A stretch of 64,000 nt of DNA. Source: Ciona intestinalis (taxonomy: Eukaryota > Chordata > Ascidiacea > Phlebobranchia > Cionidae). The stretch's first letter is position 1. The number at the start of each line of letters is the position of its first letter. Below, piece by piece: positions 24,943 through 36,771 of the stretch. The stretch is from assembly GCF_000224145.3 (NCBI RefSeq), contig NC_020168.2, positions 5,898,646 through 5,962,645 of the forward strand, in the 5' to 3' direction. The notes beneath the pieces were generated by a model. That model was not told where the DNA came from and did no database searches. It worked only from the letters and a program-made list of their open reading frames with translations. The position numbers and the translations under genes were made by a program.

Positions 24943-25351
24943 TATTATGTTAATTGGCTAGTAGTATAGGCCTGTGATGGCAGCTAAACGCTCTGGTGGT
25001 TGGTCAGCTTAATTTAGTTATGCGTTGTTTAAAATACTGTTACAGTGCGTGTACTGGATCTTGTAGGTCGCATTTTGCTTTAACAAGGTAAAGGTAGTTA
25101 TATCACGTTTTCTGTTGTCTGTGACCGTTTGCCCTTAGATTCATTAATCGTGGTAGGCTATTCAGAAAGCAGATACTAAAAAAGTTTACGTGGCACGAAC
25201 AACTTCACGTTTGTTTCAGAAGTGTCGACAGCAAAAGAAGTCCCTTAAGTTTGCAGTGATAGGTGTTTTTTTCATTTCAGGCTGTGTATTAAGATAGTTA
25301 TATAACCCTTTAGTTTTTGAGCTACTACTTGGAAGTACAGTGTCGGTTAAA

Positions 25352-26851
25352 ATGTCTTTGACTAGCGAACAAGTTGTATTATTACGAAGTTCTTGGCAAA
25401 CAATTGGAAAACTAGGGATGAGTAACGTTGGACTTGCTGTATTACACAGGTATTTTAATCTTCATTACTTATTTAACCCTCTGCGGTGGTACAATTTATA
25501 GGTTTTTAACTAGGCTGCCCTGTTTTTTTTTGTAATGGCTCATGTACCCGAGGGCTTTTTTATCCAAAATCTTGGCGAAAGTACAAAACAGATTTAGCTT
25601 TTGTAAACCAAAAAAATCAGATAAATTTCGAAATAGAATTTCGCCCAAGATACATTATAATCTTCATATAACATTGGTAAATATTTGGTGTTATGGTAAA
25701 ACTTTTTGTTTTAGGTTGTTCAATGATGTCCCCGAAACTCTTCCATTTTTTCATTCTGTGCTTTCGCCTACACAGCAAACTGAAATCGAAGTTTTGAAAT
25801 CAAATGCCAAAGTCGTGAGGCATGCGTCCAGGTATTATAGAATAATATACCCCATTGCTCAGTGTTGTGTATTTGCTGTTTTGGTAACTTCAAAATATAG
25901 GCCTTTATAACGAGCGGGCGCTGGTCAATACCTTTAACCACAATATTAAACTACGTAGTTACAGTTACAATTTATTTATTACAATACTGTGGGGGGAGAG
26001 AGAACAACTTTAGCACATAATATCCTCATCGTGTTTTAAACAATTAACAGCAGTCCATGGAAGTCGTGACGAAAAGGTGTCCCATCTTCCCCACCTGACT
26101 ATAGTTACTTGATATTTGCTATTTTTGAAAATAAACTGTACGTTGTAAATCATATACAAGCAATACAAATAAAGACAAAAAAAGTAAAAAACAAATTTAA
26201 AAATAAAGCGTACAAAACAGCGTTCGTTGGAAACGTAGTACCAGTTATATTTTTTTCAATAGTTACTTCATTTTCATTATTTTTTATCATTTTTGGCAAC
26301 CCAAGAATTTTCCAAATGTCTTATTATTTTAAACCGACAGAGTTGGATTATCAATCGACAAAATAATCAATCTTCTGGATAACGGAGAAGAACTGGTGAA
26401 ATATTTATTGTTTCTTGGCAAAGTACACGTGAAACGTTCTATTCCAAGAAAATATTTCTCGGTAAAGATTTTGAGTTTTCCTAAAATAATGTGTATCAGT
26501 ATTGTACGGTAAGATGGGATATCGTTTATAAGCAAATATAAAGCCCATATCTCCTCATTGTGTTTTAAACAATTAACAATAACGTTCTTTTAGTTGTCTT
26601 TATAATTCTGTAAAACTCTTTGTTTACTACTAAATGTGACGTACAATAAAAGCATGTCCTATCTTACCCCACCCCACTATATAGCATAAAACACGTATGA
26701 AGTTGATACGTTTATTTTATTACAGGCAATGGGACCTGTTTTGTTGAGTGTAATATCAGCAGTTCTTGAAAAGGACCTCGATGCACCAGTAATGCAAGCT
26801 TGGGCTACGGCATACGGTGTGATAGAAAAGGGCATTATAGACGGAATGTGA
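25352..26851 (+). CDS. Globin
   Basis: Four exons: 25352-25449, 25715-25831, 26341-26461, 26726-26851, giving 153 aa, the usual single-domain globin length. Visible globin marks are Trp16 (helix A), Pro39 (C2), Phe45 (CD1), the distal HASRV motif with His69 (E7), and the proximal GKVHVKR with His101 (F8). Both haem histidines are present, so oxygen or other ligand binding is expected. Intron 1 (phase 2, B12.2) and intron 3 (phase 0, G7.0) sit at the two ancestral globin positions; intron 2 interrupts the residue after the E-helix HAS (about E10.2) and is an extra central intron. No signal peptide is seen, so it is probably intracellular. Two MITEs lie in introns 2 and 3. A 3' splice-site-like AAGTACAG ends 11 nt before the start codon. 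Multiple globins are known in Ciona; which one this is cannot be decided here. Confidence 0.93.
25986..26102. mobile_element. MITE copy, internally deleted
   Basis: It begins ACTGTGGGGGGAGAGAG and ends GGTGTCCCATCTTCCCCACC. It is only about 117 bp long because the middle is missing. It lies in globin intron 2. Confidence 0.8.
26506..26682. mobile_element. MITE copy
   Basis: The left end is TACGGTAAGATGGGAT and the right end is GTCCTATCTTACCCCACCCC. It lies in globin intron 3. Confidence 0.8.
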
Positions 26852-27100
26852 CTCCCTTTTCTCTTTTCACATCATTTCCGTATTTACCCTGTCTTTCATT
26901 GTCATCTCCCGTTTCCTGTACCGAACACCGGGAAAAAATATCAGACATCTTTTTCGTATATCGGTAAAAATATTTATGTTTATGTATATAAAACAAAAGA
27001 AAAGTGTTGATGTGTTACTCGCGAGAAAGGCCCAGAAGTGGCATCGTACTGTATACGATTCGTACGCGTTTAGCAAACATTCATATAAACTCAAACTCGC

Positions 27101-27106
27101 AATAAA
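27101..27106 (+). terminator. Poly(A) signal AATAAA (globin gene)
   Basis: AATAAA, overlapping a second AATAAA at 27105, lies 250 nt after the globin stop. Confidence 0.6.
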
Positions 27107-27734
27107 TAAAACACAAGAGATTTATTGTCGTTTTCGGCACATCGAAATTCAGGACCAAATAATTAAAACCAAAAGTGTAGCAGCATTTGCTTATTCATTG
27201 CACAAACATTGTACAACTTCTGTGATATGTATTTTACACACAAGAGCTTGCTAATCAAATCGTTTTCAGCGAAGTTTTCTTTGCCATTGAGCGCATGCTT
27301 TCGTGTTGCGGGTTTGATTATCACTTGCCAATGACGTCGGCGCTTTTTAAGGCCTGCTGCTTAAGATTATAAGCAACCAGTAGTCGGATTATTTAGTAAA
27401 TGTTATATGTGGTTCCCGTTGTGCTGTGTACTCAATGGTGGTGATGTTTTTCAATTTATTGCTAGCAAGTTAACATGTAAGTGTAGTGTCGTATTGTTTT
27501 GTATTTTTTTGTTATATATTACTTATACGGTGAGTGCATAATAATTTTAAAATCTGCCTGTTGGTTGTTAATACGCCATTTTAGTTATTCCCTGGTTAAA
27601 GCCTGTTGGGTATAAGCTGTACATTTAGCTTGTCATCTATAGGTCAATGTAAGATTTGAAATGAGTTGGGATTAGTCGTTAATGCAATATACATAAACCA
27701 CCAACGGTTTCGATGATATTAATATATTTATGTT

Positions 27735-27915
27735 ATAAAGTTGGTTGGGGGAAGATGGGACACAAATAACCTGATCGTGTTTTGAACAGTTAAAAAATGA
27801 CCTATAGGAGTACTGAAAATATATAGTTTAATAATTCTTTAAATGATTTTTGTTTACTACTAAAGGGAACGAGAAAATAGAGTTAAAAGGTGTCCCATAA
27901 TCCCCAACCTACTGT
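27735..27915. mobile_element. MITE copy
   Basis: The left end is GTTGGTTGGGGGAAGATGG and the right end is GGTGTCCCATAATCCCCAAC. The core TGATCGTGTTTTGAACAG is retained. Confidence 0.8.
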
Positions 27916-28299
27916 ATGTTATATAAAATCCACGGTTATGCATATACATGTATATGTACCAGTTTTGCATATACGTAGGCTTACCCATACACATATGTAC
28001 CATTGTGTACCTTAAACGTAAAGTAACACGCTATAAAGAATTGGTGTATACTGCAGTGTATACATTGTTTTGATGCAATTTCCCTTAAACTGTGTGAATA
28101 TTACGGATTCAAACTCTAGTCTAGGCAAAACTTACAATGTTGTTATATGTTGAAGTTACCAACGTTTTATTTCGTATTCTTCTGGTTAAGGGAACAAATG
28201 TTTCTATAATACAGGCAAAGATAATACTCGGTAAAAAAATCAAATGTAGCGCAAATATAATGAGCGACATAATAAATATATTTTGTTTTGATGTATAGT

Positions 28300-28487
28300 A
28301 GTGTAGGGTAAGATACATACCGTCAAAGTCCATAGTATATACCATATTTCCTAATCGTGTTTTTAACAATTATTAACACTCTTAAAAGTCGTGAAGATTA
28401 TATTATTCTGTAAATATCATATACTTACTACCAAATAGGACACAAAAACGAATAAAAACCAAGGCCATTTTACCCCAACCTATTATC
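28300..28487. mobile_element. MITE copy, diverged
   Basis: The left end is AGTGTAGGGTAAGATACA and the right end is CATTTTACCCCAACCTA. The core CCTAATCGTGTTTTTAAC is present. It lies just beyond the COX stop codon. Confidence 0.7.
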
Positions 28488-28563
28488 ATAGGCTTTAGAA
28501 AAATATTCCAGACTCTCTGGAGTATCATAATATTCAGACTGGTAAATATCGGCAGAGCTTCGG

Positions 28564-31500
28564 TTATAATTCCTTATCGGGTATTGAGTTAGGTTTCGCG
28601 TCCTGTGTCCACATGTATTTGTTGGCATCTGCGTTTCTTGCGCGCTCGATTAGAATCGCAGAAGTTCTGTCATTTTCGACGTCTTGTTTGTCGCTCGGTA
28701 ACCGGTAGGTGGCGCCATCTGGCACCGTAAATGAAGCGTGTGGACACCCCTCCACAGTACGACAAATCAAACTCTGACGAAAACATAATAATTTTAGATT
28801 TTTATCAAATTTTTAGGCTAAATTATTTTAACGCTTTAATTATTGTTTGTGTAATGGGAAAAGTTTCTTTTTCTTAGTTGATTATAATTTACCCTCGCTA
28901 CGGTATACAATGTGTTTTTTCATGAGAATGAGCAATTTTGGTTTAGTTTTATATTGACCGCCTTAAGTTGACGGGTAAAAACCTGTAACATCTGTAGGAA
29001 AATATATTTTTTGATGAACAAAACTTGGATAAATAAAGGTTCATTAATTCTCACTATAGCCTACCTGTAGATTAGTGTTCTTGATAACATCCATTATCTT
29101 CTGTCCACCAAATGTACTTGGCTTCCACCAGTCCTTATGGTTGATTGGGTTCGAATATAAACCTGTTTATCATTGTTTATCAGCATTGCATATATTATTG
29201 AATGAATTTAAGTTGCTTTATCCTCGCGTGGCCGGAAAACGACGTTCGTTGTACCACGGGTGTTTATACACGCGAGGATAAATCAAAGTTACATTAATTT
29301 GAAAATACTGCTTCAAACTAAATGTGAAAGTGGTAACGTCAAAAAAACAAAAAAGATTAAAATTTATCAAACCTTTCAGAGAATACGGAGATCCCATTTC
29401 AGTGAGTGTTTCACCAAACAGCTGAGGACTTCTTCTTTTTTCCAACATGATCCCAATATAATACTCCACAGCGTCAATATCTCCGTATAATTTTTGAAGT
29501 TCTGCTGCCATTTCTTCTTCACCTGATGAGTAAGTCATGTTGTTTCAAAATCATGTTTTCAATATTTTTTACAATACATTGATGACATATTATGTGAATC
29601 ATCGAAGTTCAGATGACATTTACTGATATAATTAACCTCGTTTGCCAGGACAACCCAAAAAAAACAAAAACGGGTGTCATATTAACATAACACAGTTTTT
29701 TTATTTATCTCTTCGAAAACTGTAACGATTGCACATTCTTTAAAGTTAAACAGGGAATCAACAGCAAAACGCTCACAATCGTTAAACACGCTGTAGATAA
29801 AAGGTATGGGAAAAGTGGCAGTTCAAAAATGGCGGCAAAACCAACAATTTGCGCTATGCATATTCCGTGCTGCTGGCTTCGCATAACACACCATAGCATA
29901 CAAGCTTACAAGTAAATTAAAAAGTTATAGTTTTTGGATGATCCATTTTGAGGGTTTGTTTTAACCGTATGGTATCAGGCAGTAATGTCACATCTAAAGT
30001 CTTAAGGACACATATACCCTCGACCACAATAATTACACATACCAGTAAGTTCCTGAAACGTTGTGTATTTTTTCATTTCGAATTTCTCTTTGTAAGCATT
30101 AAAAGATTGCATGCGCAAGTCACGACCGTTCTTGATCGCCAGACCTGCTACATGCAGCGTGGCAGCTCCTTGAGTTTTGCCGCCAGCAACCTAATATGAA
30201 TATTTTTAACTTTAGCTCCTCTGATAGCGTTGTTTAACAATAATCAAAGCTCTTTTAGAGTCACTGGGTTACGGTTGAAATACTATAAAGAACAAAAAAA
30301 GCATGAAAACAAGTCCCATCTTACCCCAACCTATTACGTATTATAGTAGGGTGGGAGGAGATAGGACACCTTTTCATTCTATTTTCTCGTAATATTTGGC
30401 AGTAAGTCTATGAGTGTCTTTTACGACACTCATAGACTATTGTTAATAGTTTAAAAACGATCAGGATATTTGGATATTGTGTGCTAAGATGTTTCATCTT
30501 CCCCAACCCTATATACTATATGTTTTTTATAACAAAATTGACGTAAAAGCTGCAACCATATTTTATAAATATTCCACCTGGCCAGCCCATTGGTTCGATA
30601 AATCTTCAATGGTTCGTTTTAAGCCTCCCTTCACTACTGGCTCTGGGTTAAAAAGAAGTCTTTTCATTGTATACGATTTTCCATTGAATTCTATTTGGTC
30701 CGGCATCAGGGCATGCCAGTGGTATAACAGCTGGAACTCGACGTGAATTTGGTTGTGAAACGAATGCGAACCACCTTGCACAAGTTCAGGGTCGTAAAGT
30801 AGTTTATAATGGAAACCACTGAGGTGCTGGACGTAATCTTCGATCACAACTTTGATCGTTTCACCTGAAGTAATTATGTTATAATAAATTAAAGCATATC
30901 ATCATATTTTTCAAGTATAGTAGTAGGTTCGGGCAAGTTGTCTATTCCTTCTTTTTTTACCGTTAAATTTAGTTGTACCAAAGAAATATTCACAGAGTTA
31001 AGTGCCCTTATTTTACGGACCAAAAAATAGTATTGTTAAAAAAACACGATTCGGAAGTATGGGATATAGTAGGGTGGGGGAAGATGGAACACCTTTAGCA
31101 CATAATATCAAAATATCCTGATCGTGTTTTAAACAATTAACAACAGTCTATTAGAGTCGTGAGGATGTAGTTTCATAATTATTTGAATGTTCTTTGTTTA
31201 CTACCAAATGGGTCGAGAAAATCGAGTTAAAAGGTGTCCCATCTTCTCCCATACTACTGTATTATGTGCTAACGGTATCCACCTTACCCAACAATACTTT
31301 ACGTTGTTATACCTGTTAACACCAAACGCGCAGTTTGGAAAATTCGTTCGTCATCCCATGCAGGATTCTCTTCTTTTATTAAATCACAAATTCGATTATG
31401 TTCCCTGGAATTAACAATGAATTGGAAACAATTAGATAGTCAATGTCAGCCATTATATAAAATAATTGTCAGCCGTACCGAAAAAAGCAATCCGCCCAAA

Positions 31501-34266
31501 ATATAAATACGTGGTAACGTTTTAGCTGGCACGAGGTGCAAGAAGCAAAACACCATTGTTTCAAACCACTCTCGTTTTCCTGACCCGCTTACATAAAGAA
31601 AGTTACACTCATCCATTTATATATTTGATATTTTAAAACACCGTTTCCTACCGTAACCAAATAGTTGACCATATCAGAAACGTTGGCATCAAACTGAACC
31701 CTTGGTGACCAAACACAAACTGGTATTCCTGGGGCAAGAGATTGATGTTCGACATATTAGCAGTTGTCTGGTTGCTCAATGGTGGAAATTCGTGGCCGTC
31801 CACAAGCGAAACTTTCAGTTTACCATTTACGTGACTTCTTAACTCGTGTTGTCGCTTCTCGCCATGCCCGTATATTTGGGAAAGATCAACCTGTGTTAAA
31901 ATGTAATGAAAATTGCATGACTAAAATGTACTTATACATGCTATGCTCTAACCCAATGGCCCCTTTAAGTTGTACAAACTATAAATTGTCAGCCATACAG
32001 TAAAAAAACCTCTTCCAACGATGTTGTAACAAGTAAACAAAACGAGGTGTATGGAACAGAACACATGCGTTATAACGACTGTCGTTGCCCCGCCATGCAC
32101 ACAAGGATAAAAACCAAGGTATATTCATTTATTGTGACCACGGCCTACTAGAGATAGTAATATAGTAATTCTTTAGTATACCGCGTTACGACTCTAGTAG
32201 GCTGTGTTACGTAGGCTATAGTGGGCCGTGTCTATAGTAGGCCATGTTACAACTGATTGTATTGTAAACCTATAGTCTGTCATATTGTATAATAAAAGTG
32301 CTCCTACCAGTTGGTCTCCCCATTGGTATGGCATTCCTTTCATCGGGTCAGTCTTGAAAAACATGTGAGTGAAATGTTGCGCGAAGAAAGGGAAAAGGAC
32401 ACTTGTTCTTTGTGGGCAAGGCTGGAATGTCCTTCGTTTAAAAAACTTTTCCAAAAGAACAGAAATTTCAGGCAGTTCCGGTTTTCCTGTGGAATTGTAT
32501 TTAATCAAATATACATTATAACTTGCGTACGATATTTATTACAAACAGAACACCCTTCTTTTTAAAACGGTCTTATAGTCCGCCGCGCGATGACAAATAA
32601 ATTATATTTATTTATATATTTATTTATTCAGTCAATTCGATTTTTGTTATACCTTTTACACCCATGGGCGTAGGGCAGTTGGTGGGAACAGGGGGCAAAG
32701 TTCGTACGTACATCGTATCGTTAATGTAAGCCGACCATGAAGGGTACGAACTCAGACCACGGTACGGAGATGGTTCCGTCACAGAACTTACTCTCACTGT
32801 AAAAAAAATAGAGAAACAGTAATAAATATTAAATACATGGGAAACTATTTGTATCTGCACGAAGAAATCTTGGACAAAATAGTATCTTGGGGTAATGTAA
32901 ATACCGTTAGCACATAATATCCCATATTCCCTAATCGTGTTTTTAACAATGAAACGTTTTTAAAGTCGTGTGGGTGCGACTAATTTATTTTGTAATATTT
33001 TTTTTACCTAATATGAAACGATAGAAGAAAATCAAAATATCTAGCAAAAATATACTTACTGGCCAAAACGGCTTTCATTAGGGTTTTCCGTAACCATGAA
33101 ACGTTGTTAACGATGGTCCAAACCCATTTAAAATGTGTTAGAATGTAATGAGTTGTGGATTTTGAAGGTTTGATCCATTTTTTAATTCTTGTTGATAAGT
33201 AGGCTGCGAAGATGTTTATTTATAGATGAGTTTTTGAAGCGACTAGTTTGGCTTCTCTATAGTTTAAAAATTAAAGGGGGTTTAGCATCAGCCACGCTTT
33301 TATTTGACACTCAAGTATAGTTTTTACTCATATAGCGTGTATAATTTATAGGTCGAATTAATGTTATGAAACGATTCGATTAAAGCCTTTTTACAGTGTG
33401 AAAGGTGTTAATAAAATCAATCGAACATTGCTTTGCCTTCTATTCGACAGAAGTAATATACTTACGATGTTGGCATTCGTCGCCATAGTAACCTGTACCG
33501 GTGCAATCACATTGGTAACTAATCATGTCGGGTGAAGTACATACTGACTGGTGTTGGCATGGAAACGAACAACACGGATCGTCTGTAAAGAACATGCTGA
33601 TAGTAAATTAAAGAATGAAGGAATGTATAACTGCTGTATCTTTGTGAGGCGTGGCAATGATATACACCCGCATAAACATTTTACCATGCAAAAAGGGTAT
33701 AAGTTTGTTCATGTTGCAAAATACAAATTTATGTGATAATTTGATTCGGTAAACAAATGAATTATTAAGCTATTTTAGTCTCGTATGCTTTTAATATGAT
33801 TTTAAATACCGGATAGACAAACAGCTGGGTTTAACTTCTCCGCTTCGTTGACGACTAAAAGTAATAGAATGATTGAATGGTGATGTCCAACTGATGGTCA
33901 AAGTAGTACAGACTATAATTGATTGCTGGAATTAAATGTGCTAAAATATGTTAAAGTAGGATGGAGGAAGATGAAACACCTTTAGCACATAGTATTCAAA
34001 CATTTTGATCGTGTTTTAAACTGTAAAAACGGTTTACGAGACCAAAAAATATAATGAAAAGGTGTCCCACATTCCCCGCACTACTTTATATGACATCATC
34101 CTAAAAATGTGATTTCTTTCTGAATATGATTTATACGGGTTTATTGTTAGATGATTCATTGCTAATAAACATTTGAGTACTCACAGTGAACATCTGTATT
34201 GGTTGACGCATCATTTGACAACAACAGAAATGTCAGCACGCCCAAAAACGTGACTGCAGCTACCAT
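28564..34266 (-). CDS. Cyclooxygenase (prostaglandin G/H synthase)
   Basis: Twelve minus-strand exons: 34266-34185, 33582-33466, 33203-33060, 32796-32653, 32486-32308, 31890-31652, 31404-31313, 30864-30578, 30190-30043, 29522-29373, 29162-29065, 28773-28564. Phases close to 629 aa (vertebrate COX about 600). Order: signal peptide (1-20), EGF-like domain ([12 protein letters not shown]...), amphipathic membrane-binding helices (exon 3), haem peroxidase/cyclooxygenase domain. Key residues by alignment with human numbering: distal His203 (His207) and Gln199 in FAQHFTHMF; catalytic Tyr380 (Tyr385) and axial His383 (His388) in LYHWHALMP; Ser525 (aspirin-target Ser530) in GSPYSLKGL. All are intact, so conversion of arachidonate-type fatty acids to prostaglandin H is expected at the ER/nuclear membrane. 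The C terminus ends in DKEL, matching the family's ER-retention-like tail. Oddities: Thr518 at the human 523 position and Arg508 at 513. Several MITEs lie in its introns. Confidence 0.95.
30311..30336. mobile_element. MITE right-end fragment
   Basis: GTCCCATCTTACCCCAACCT is the family right terminus, standing 8 bp before the left end of the next copy. Its own left half is not recognisable. It lies in a COX intron. Confidence 0.6.
30344..30512. mobile_element. MITE copy with internal hairpin
   Basis: The left end is TAGTAGGGTGGGAGGAGATA and the right end is TTCATCTTCCCCAACCCTA. The core runs in the opposite sense to most copies (ACGATCAGGATATTTGGATA). A perfect 14-bp inverted repeat is at 30405-30438. 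Confidence 0.8.
31065..31262. mobile_element. MITE copy, well preserved
   Basis: It begins TATAGTAGGGTGGGGGAAGA and ends GGTGTCCCATCTTCTCCCAT followed by ACTACTGTA. It contains the full core, ATCCTGATCGTGTTTTAAAC and TTCTTTGTTTACTACC. It lies in a COX intron. Confidence 0.9.
31440..31625 (+). mobile_element. SINE body and tail
   Basis: It contains TTGTCAGCC, AATCCGCCCAAAATATAAAT, CTGGCACGAGGTGCAAG and AAGTTACACTCATCC in family order, within a COX intron. Confidence 0.55.
31955..32130 (+). mobile_element. SINE body and tail
   Basis: It contains AAATTGTCAGCCATACAG, ACGAGGTGTATGGAACAGAA, GTTATAACGACTGTCGTTGC and CCCGCCATGCACACAAGGAT. It lies in the COX intron between exons 5 and 6. Confidence 0.65.
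32878..33040. mobile_element. MITE copy, degraded right end
   Basis: It retains TTGGGGTAATG, GTTAGCACATAATATCCC and CCTAATCGTGTTTTTAAC. The right terminus is not recognisable. It lies between COX exons 4 and 3. Confidence 0.6.
33955..34089. mobile_element. MITE copy, internally shortened
   Basis: The left end is AAGTAGGATGGAGGAAGATG and the right end is GGTGTCCCACATTCCCCGCA. It lies in COX intron 1. Confidence 0.75.
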
Positions 34267-35439
34267 CTTGAAAATGCTAAACCCAACAATTCTTTTTAAA
34301 CTTGAACTTAAAGCTAGATTCGGGTAGTAAGCCGGCATTTAGACTTGCAGTAGTAGTACTTTTAAAGCAGAACAAACTGCGTTTTATAGTTGACTGACTA
34401 GTTTCGCTTTTTTTCCGCACAATACAAAGGAAATACAAAAATACGCCATTTCCGCGCACAAATGTTCAATTTCAAGCTTCTTTTGTAAAGCGGCATCAAT
34501 CATTGTTCTACAAAATAAGCGCTAAGTAGAATATTTACGTCACGTTTGGCAATTGTAGATGCGTGCTTACGTCGTACGATTTCCGTGCCGAAAATAAGTT
34601 ACGTCGCTTACGTGCAGGTCAAGGTGCACGAAGGCGCAATACGACCACAACTAAAGACCTTGCGCGAAATTGAACGCTACCAGGTGCGTAGACGTGTTCG
34701 TTTACATCGAACTAACCAAACAAAGAATTTGTCAAAGTGCTAACCAAACAGAAATAAGCTGCTTACGACGAAACCGGCTTTGCACTGAATGCGTGTACAG
34801 TATTATCTTTAACGAATGGACACAAAAGTGGAAATATCGTATTTCTGTTCAACATTTTTCCTTGACAGTCATTTGTCACCTTCTTATTTATCACCAACAA
34901 TCACGACTTTCCGCATTACTCGATAGAAATATTGACTGTTCGTTCGATCCGCAAAACGGTATAGGTCATGCAACAACATACGATACTTTAAATAACGATT
35001 TTGCATTCCCAAACCAACAGCAGAGTAAAAGGTAACTTTACTTGACTAATGGTCCATTTCTGTGACACAAAGATCTGTCAACAATGTTAAAGCTCTCTAC
35101 ATATGCAGCCCCAATAAGGTTCTTCAATTTATCTTTGTATGTCTCACCGTCACATCACAACATTTTTCTGGGGCAGTGAGTCACTTTATTTGATGGAGCA
35201 TACCAGCCCGAGCTAAAGCAAAAAGCGAGGAAAACACGTTTACCTGGCCATTAACGTACATTTGTCTTTCGTCGCGAGCCGCTCGTATTAAAATTTTTCT
35301 TCGCTGACCGTAACAATTATAGACCTTTATTTATATCAACACATTCGTGGCTACGTGCCTGGTGGTCCACTGTTATGATATAACGTTTTTATACGTCTAC
35401 TTAAATAACCATTTCGAAAAACAAAAAACCTACGACCTC

Positions 35440-35600
35440 TGAATAATCCGAAACTTAATCATCACCTACAAATGAACATACGTCGTAACTCATAAGCGGA
35501 CATTGTACGAATCAGTATAAGAATCAGAACGCGCAATATATTGATGTTGCTGCGTCACTCGACGATAAAACAGTGTTCATTCATTCAACCTTGTGTGTAG
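35440..35600 (+). mobile_element. SINE body, diverged
   Basis: It contains AATCATCACCTACAAATG, GTCGTAACTCATAAGCGGAC and a tail-like CATTCATTCAACC. Confidence 0.4.
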
Positions 35601-36008
35601 CTTTATAAACTGATTATAAAAAAACCATGGTCCCCGTTTATCATTATATACCCTTGCTCATAGTAATTGTTTTTTCCGACAAATGATATTTATAAACCAT
35701 ATACATCATCGATGATTGAATGGTCGGATCCGGTCATTGCCAATTCCTATGATACAAAGCCAACGAAACCAGTACGGGATGCTGCACCCTTGTCTAAGCC
35801 TATTGACGCGCACTAACTGTGGATGGAGACAATACCAACGAATTATACAATAAGACAAAGATTTCCCTTTACGTGCAGTGACTTATTTGATGATTTAATT
35901 TTAAAGCGAAAACAGTAAAAATATACTCACGTAGGCTATCCGACAATAAAGAATATAACTGTCGGTCACGTTACAATTGTCAGGACGTAACGTAATTTTC
36001 GTGGTAAA

Positions 36009-36113
36009 TATACCAGGGTGGGAGATGGGACGTGTTTTCACTCTTGGTAATAAACTTACCAAATATACCAGGGTGGGGTAAGATGGGACATGTTTTTACT
36101 CTTGGTAGTAAAC
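36009..36113. mobile_element. Two tandem MITE left ends
   Basis: TATACCAGGGTGGG begins two units of about 50 bp at 36009 and 36064, each continuing GATGGGACGTGTTTTCACTC or GATGGGACATGTTTTTACTC and ending in TAAAC. No right terminus follows either. Confidence 0.7.
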
Positions 36114-36771
36114 AAAGAGTATTTGTAGCGGCTCGTCGTAGTACTACGCTCACTTTCCCATAACACGGCGGATGCAACCTACCGTTAACCTAGATAACCA
36201 AGACTATATGGAAGCAGTGTGCAGGCGTAGAAGCATATATGCTTCCGCCCTCGGCTTTTGTTGAAAATGCTGCCCTAAGTAGACTGCAGCAAATTTTGAA
36301 ATAGTTTCGCGTCTCAGGAGTTCTATATTGCTTGAGACAGCAGAAGCTCACTGTCTCAGCGTTAAGCCCAAAAATAAAAGATAAAAAATGGACAACAAAT
36401 GTATTGGGCAGTAAAAAGATCAATAGCCGCCTCAAAATTGAACTTTTCGAGTTTTTGCCGGAACAAAATCAACGATAATATCTTCAAAATTAAGTTTTTG
36501 AACGAAGTCTCTTTCTATAGAAGGAAACGATAGATCTAAAAGCTGATCATCATTTATGATAGAACGTAAATATGACTTATCATTTTAAGCTTTGAGAAAC
36601 TCCTCTCACAGCTCGCAATTGAAGATCAAACTTTCGAACCAGCAGTTTACAGGACTGGAATGAGCTCGTGATTAGCCACCTCTCCGGGCCCCTTCAGTCC
36701 CCGGGTACAATGTTCCCATGCTCATAGGGCCAAACGTAAGAGACTCGCTAAAACTTTTTTCCGTGCCATCG

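Larger units (their letters stand above)
23063..25351. other. Intergenic region between DENND11 and the globin gene
   Basis: No gene was recognised. It carries two MITE copies (about 23497-23690 and 24760-24942) and a reverse-oriented SINE (24190-24400). The open frame at 23075-23350 follows the DENND11 stop directly but shows no family match and is treated as 3'UTR. Confidence 0.5.
26852..28563. other. Convergent intergenic region, globin and COX 3' flanks
   Basis: It holds the globin 3'UTR and poly(A) signal, and two MITE copies (27735-27915 and 28300-28487). No gene was recognised. The minus-strand frame at 28121-28369 shows no family match and overlaps a MITE. Confidence 0.5.

Noticed and set aside
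25542-25910. 122-codon open frame over globin exon 2
   Set aside because: It is globin exon 2 in frame with flanking intron readthrough, not a separate gene.
34670-35035. 121-codon open frame upstream of COX
   Set aside because: No recognisable domain, no splice partners and no homologue recalled. Not supportable as a gene.
36009-36113. Tandem repeat resembling a small CRISPR-like or satellite array
   Set aside because: There are only two units and both are MITE left ends. The window is eukaryotic.
36190-36435. 81-codon minus-strand open frame
   Set aside because: No family match, and it lies in a repeat-rich stretch with no promoter or splice evidence.
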